36,604 nucleotides of DNA from positions 1 through 36,604 of the forward strand of contig RXOA01000119.1 in assembly GCA_003979035.1 (NCBI GenBank), written 5' to 3'. How positions within the stretch are numbered: position 1 is the first letter of the stretch; the number at the start of each line of letters is the position of its first letter. This stretch comes from Candidatus Bipolaricaulota bacterium. GTDB lineage: Bacteria > Bipolaricaulota > Bipolaricaulia > UBA7950 > UBA9294. Positions 36,601-36,604 of the stretch are shown here, piece by piece. A model generated the notes under the pieces. The model was not told where the DNA came from. It saw only the letters and a program-made list of their open reading frames with translations, and searched no databases. A program made the position numbers and the translations under genes.

Positions 36601-36604
36601 CCCC

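Noticed and set aside
1-36604. CRISPR array, tRNA/rRNA genes, intact IS elements, retron or defence island
   Set aside because: No regularly spaced repeats, no tRNA-like T-loop/acceptor pairs in intergenic DNA, no recognisable transposase, reverse transcriptase or Cas protein seen by reading both strands and the ORF track.

Overview
This 36.6 kb window of ordinary-looking bacterial chromosome carries 29 supported protein-coding genes; the first and last are cut by the window edges. I found no tRNA, rRNA, CRISPR array or intact mobile element. The core (about 2.6-23 kb) is a sugar-utilisation island. On the minus strand, read 19.3 -> 2.6 kb, it encodes: an orphan MalK/UgpC-type ATPase, two paralogous LacI regulators, an RbsB/A/C-type sugar ABC importer, two Gfo/Idh/MocA dehydrogenases flanking a TIM-barrel isomerase/epimerase, xylose isomerase, xylulokinase, D-lyxose isomerase, a class II aldolase and a phosphofructokinase. 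The PFK has an unusual GGDDT / IPQTIDND active site. Transketolase and an MFS protein are divergent on the plus strand. No transaldolase is visible, so transketolase + PFK + aldolase could form a sedoheptulose-bisphosphate-type pentose route (hypothesis). One LacI gene has a near-consensus sigma70 promoter with two LacI-type operators directly downstream. Downstream are a translationally coupled DUF502-accD-accA-hydrogenase-maturation-protease operon, a lytic transglycosylase, acetyl-CoA synthetase, an OFA-type MFS, oligoribonuclease, a PLP dehydratase, a DUF523-DUF1722 fusion, a PDZ protein and a large PKD-caspase protein with an EF-hand-like loop. A 1.4 kb interval (1220-2640) has no convincing intact gene. 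All functional names are by recognition of motifs and family resemblance; no searches were run.
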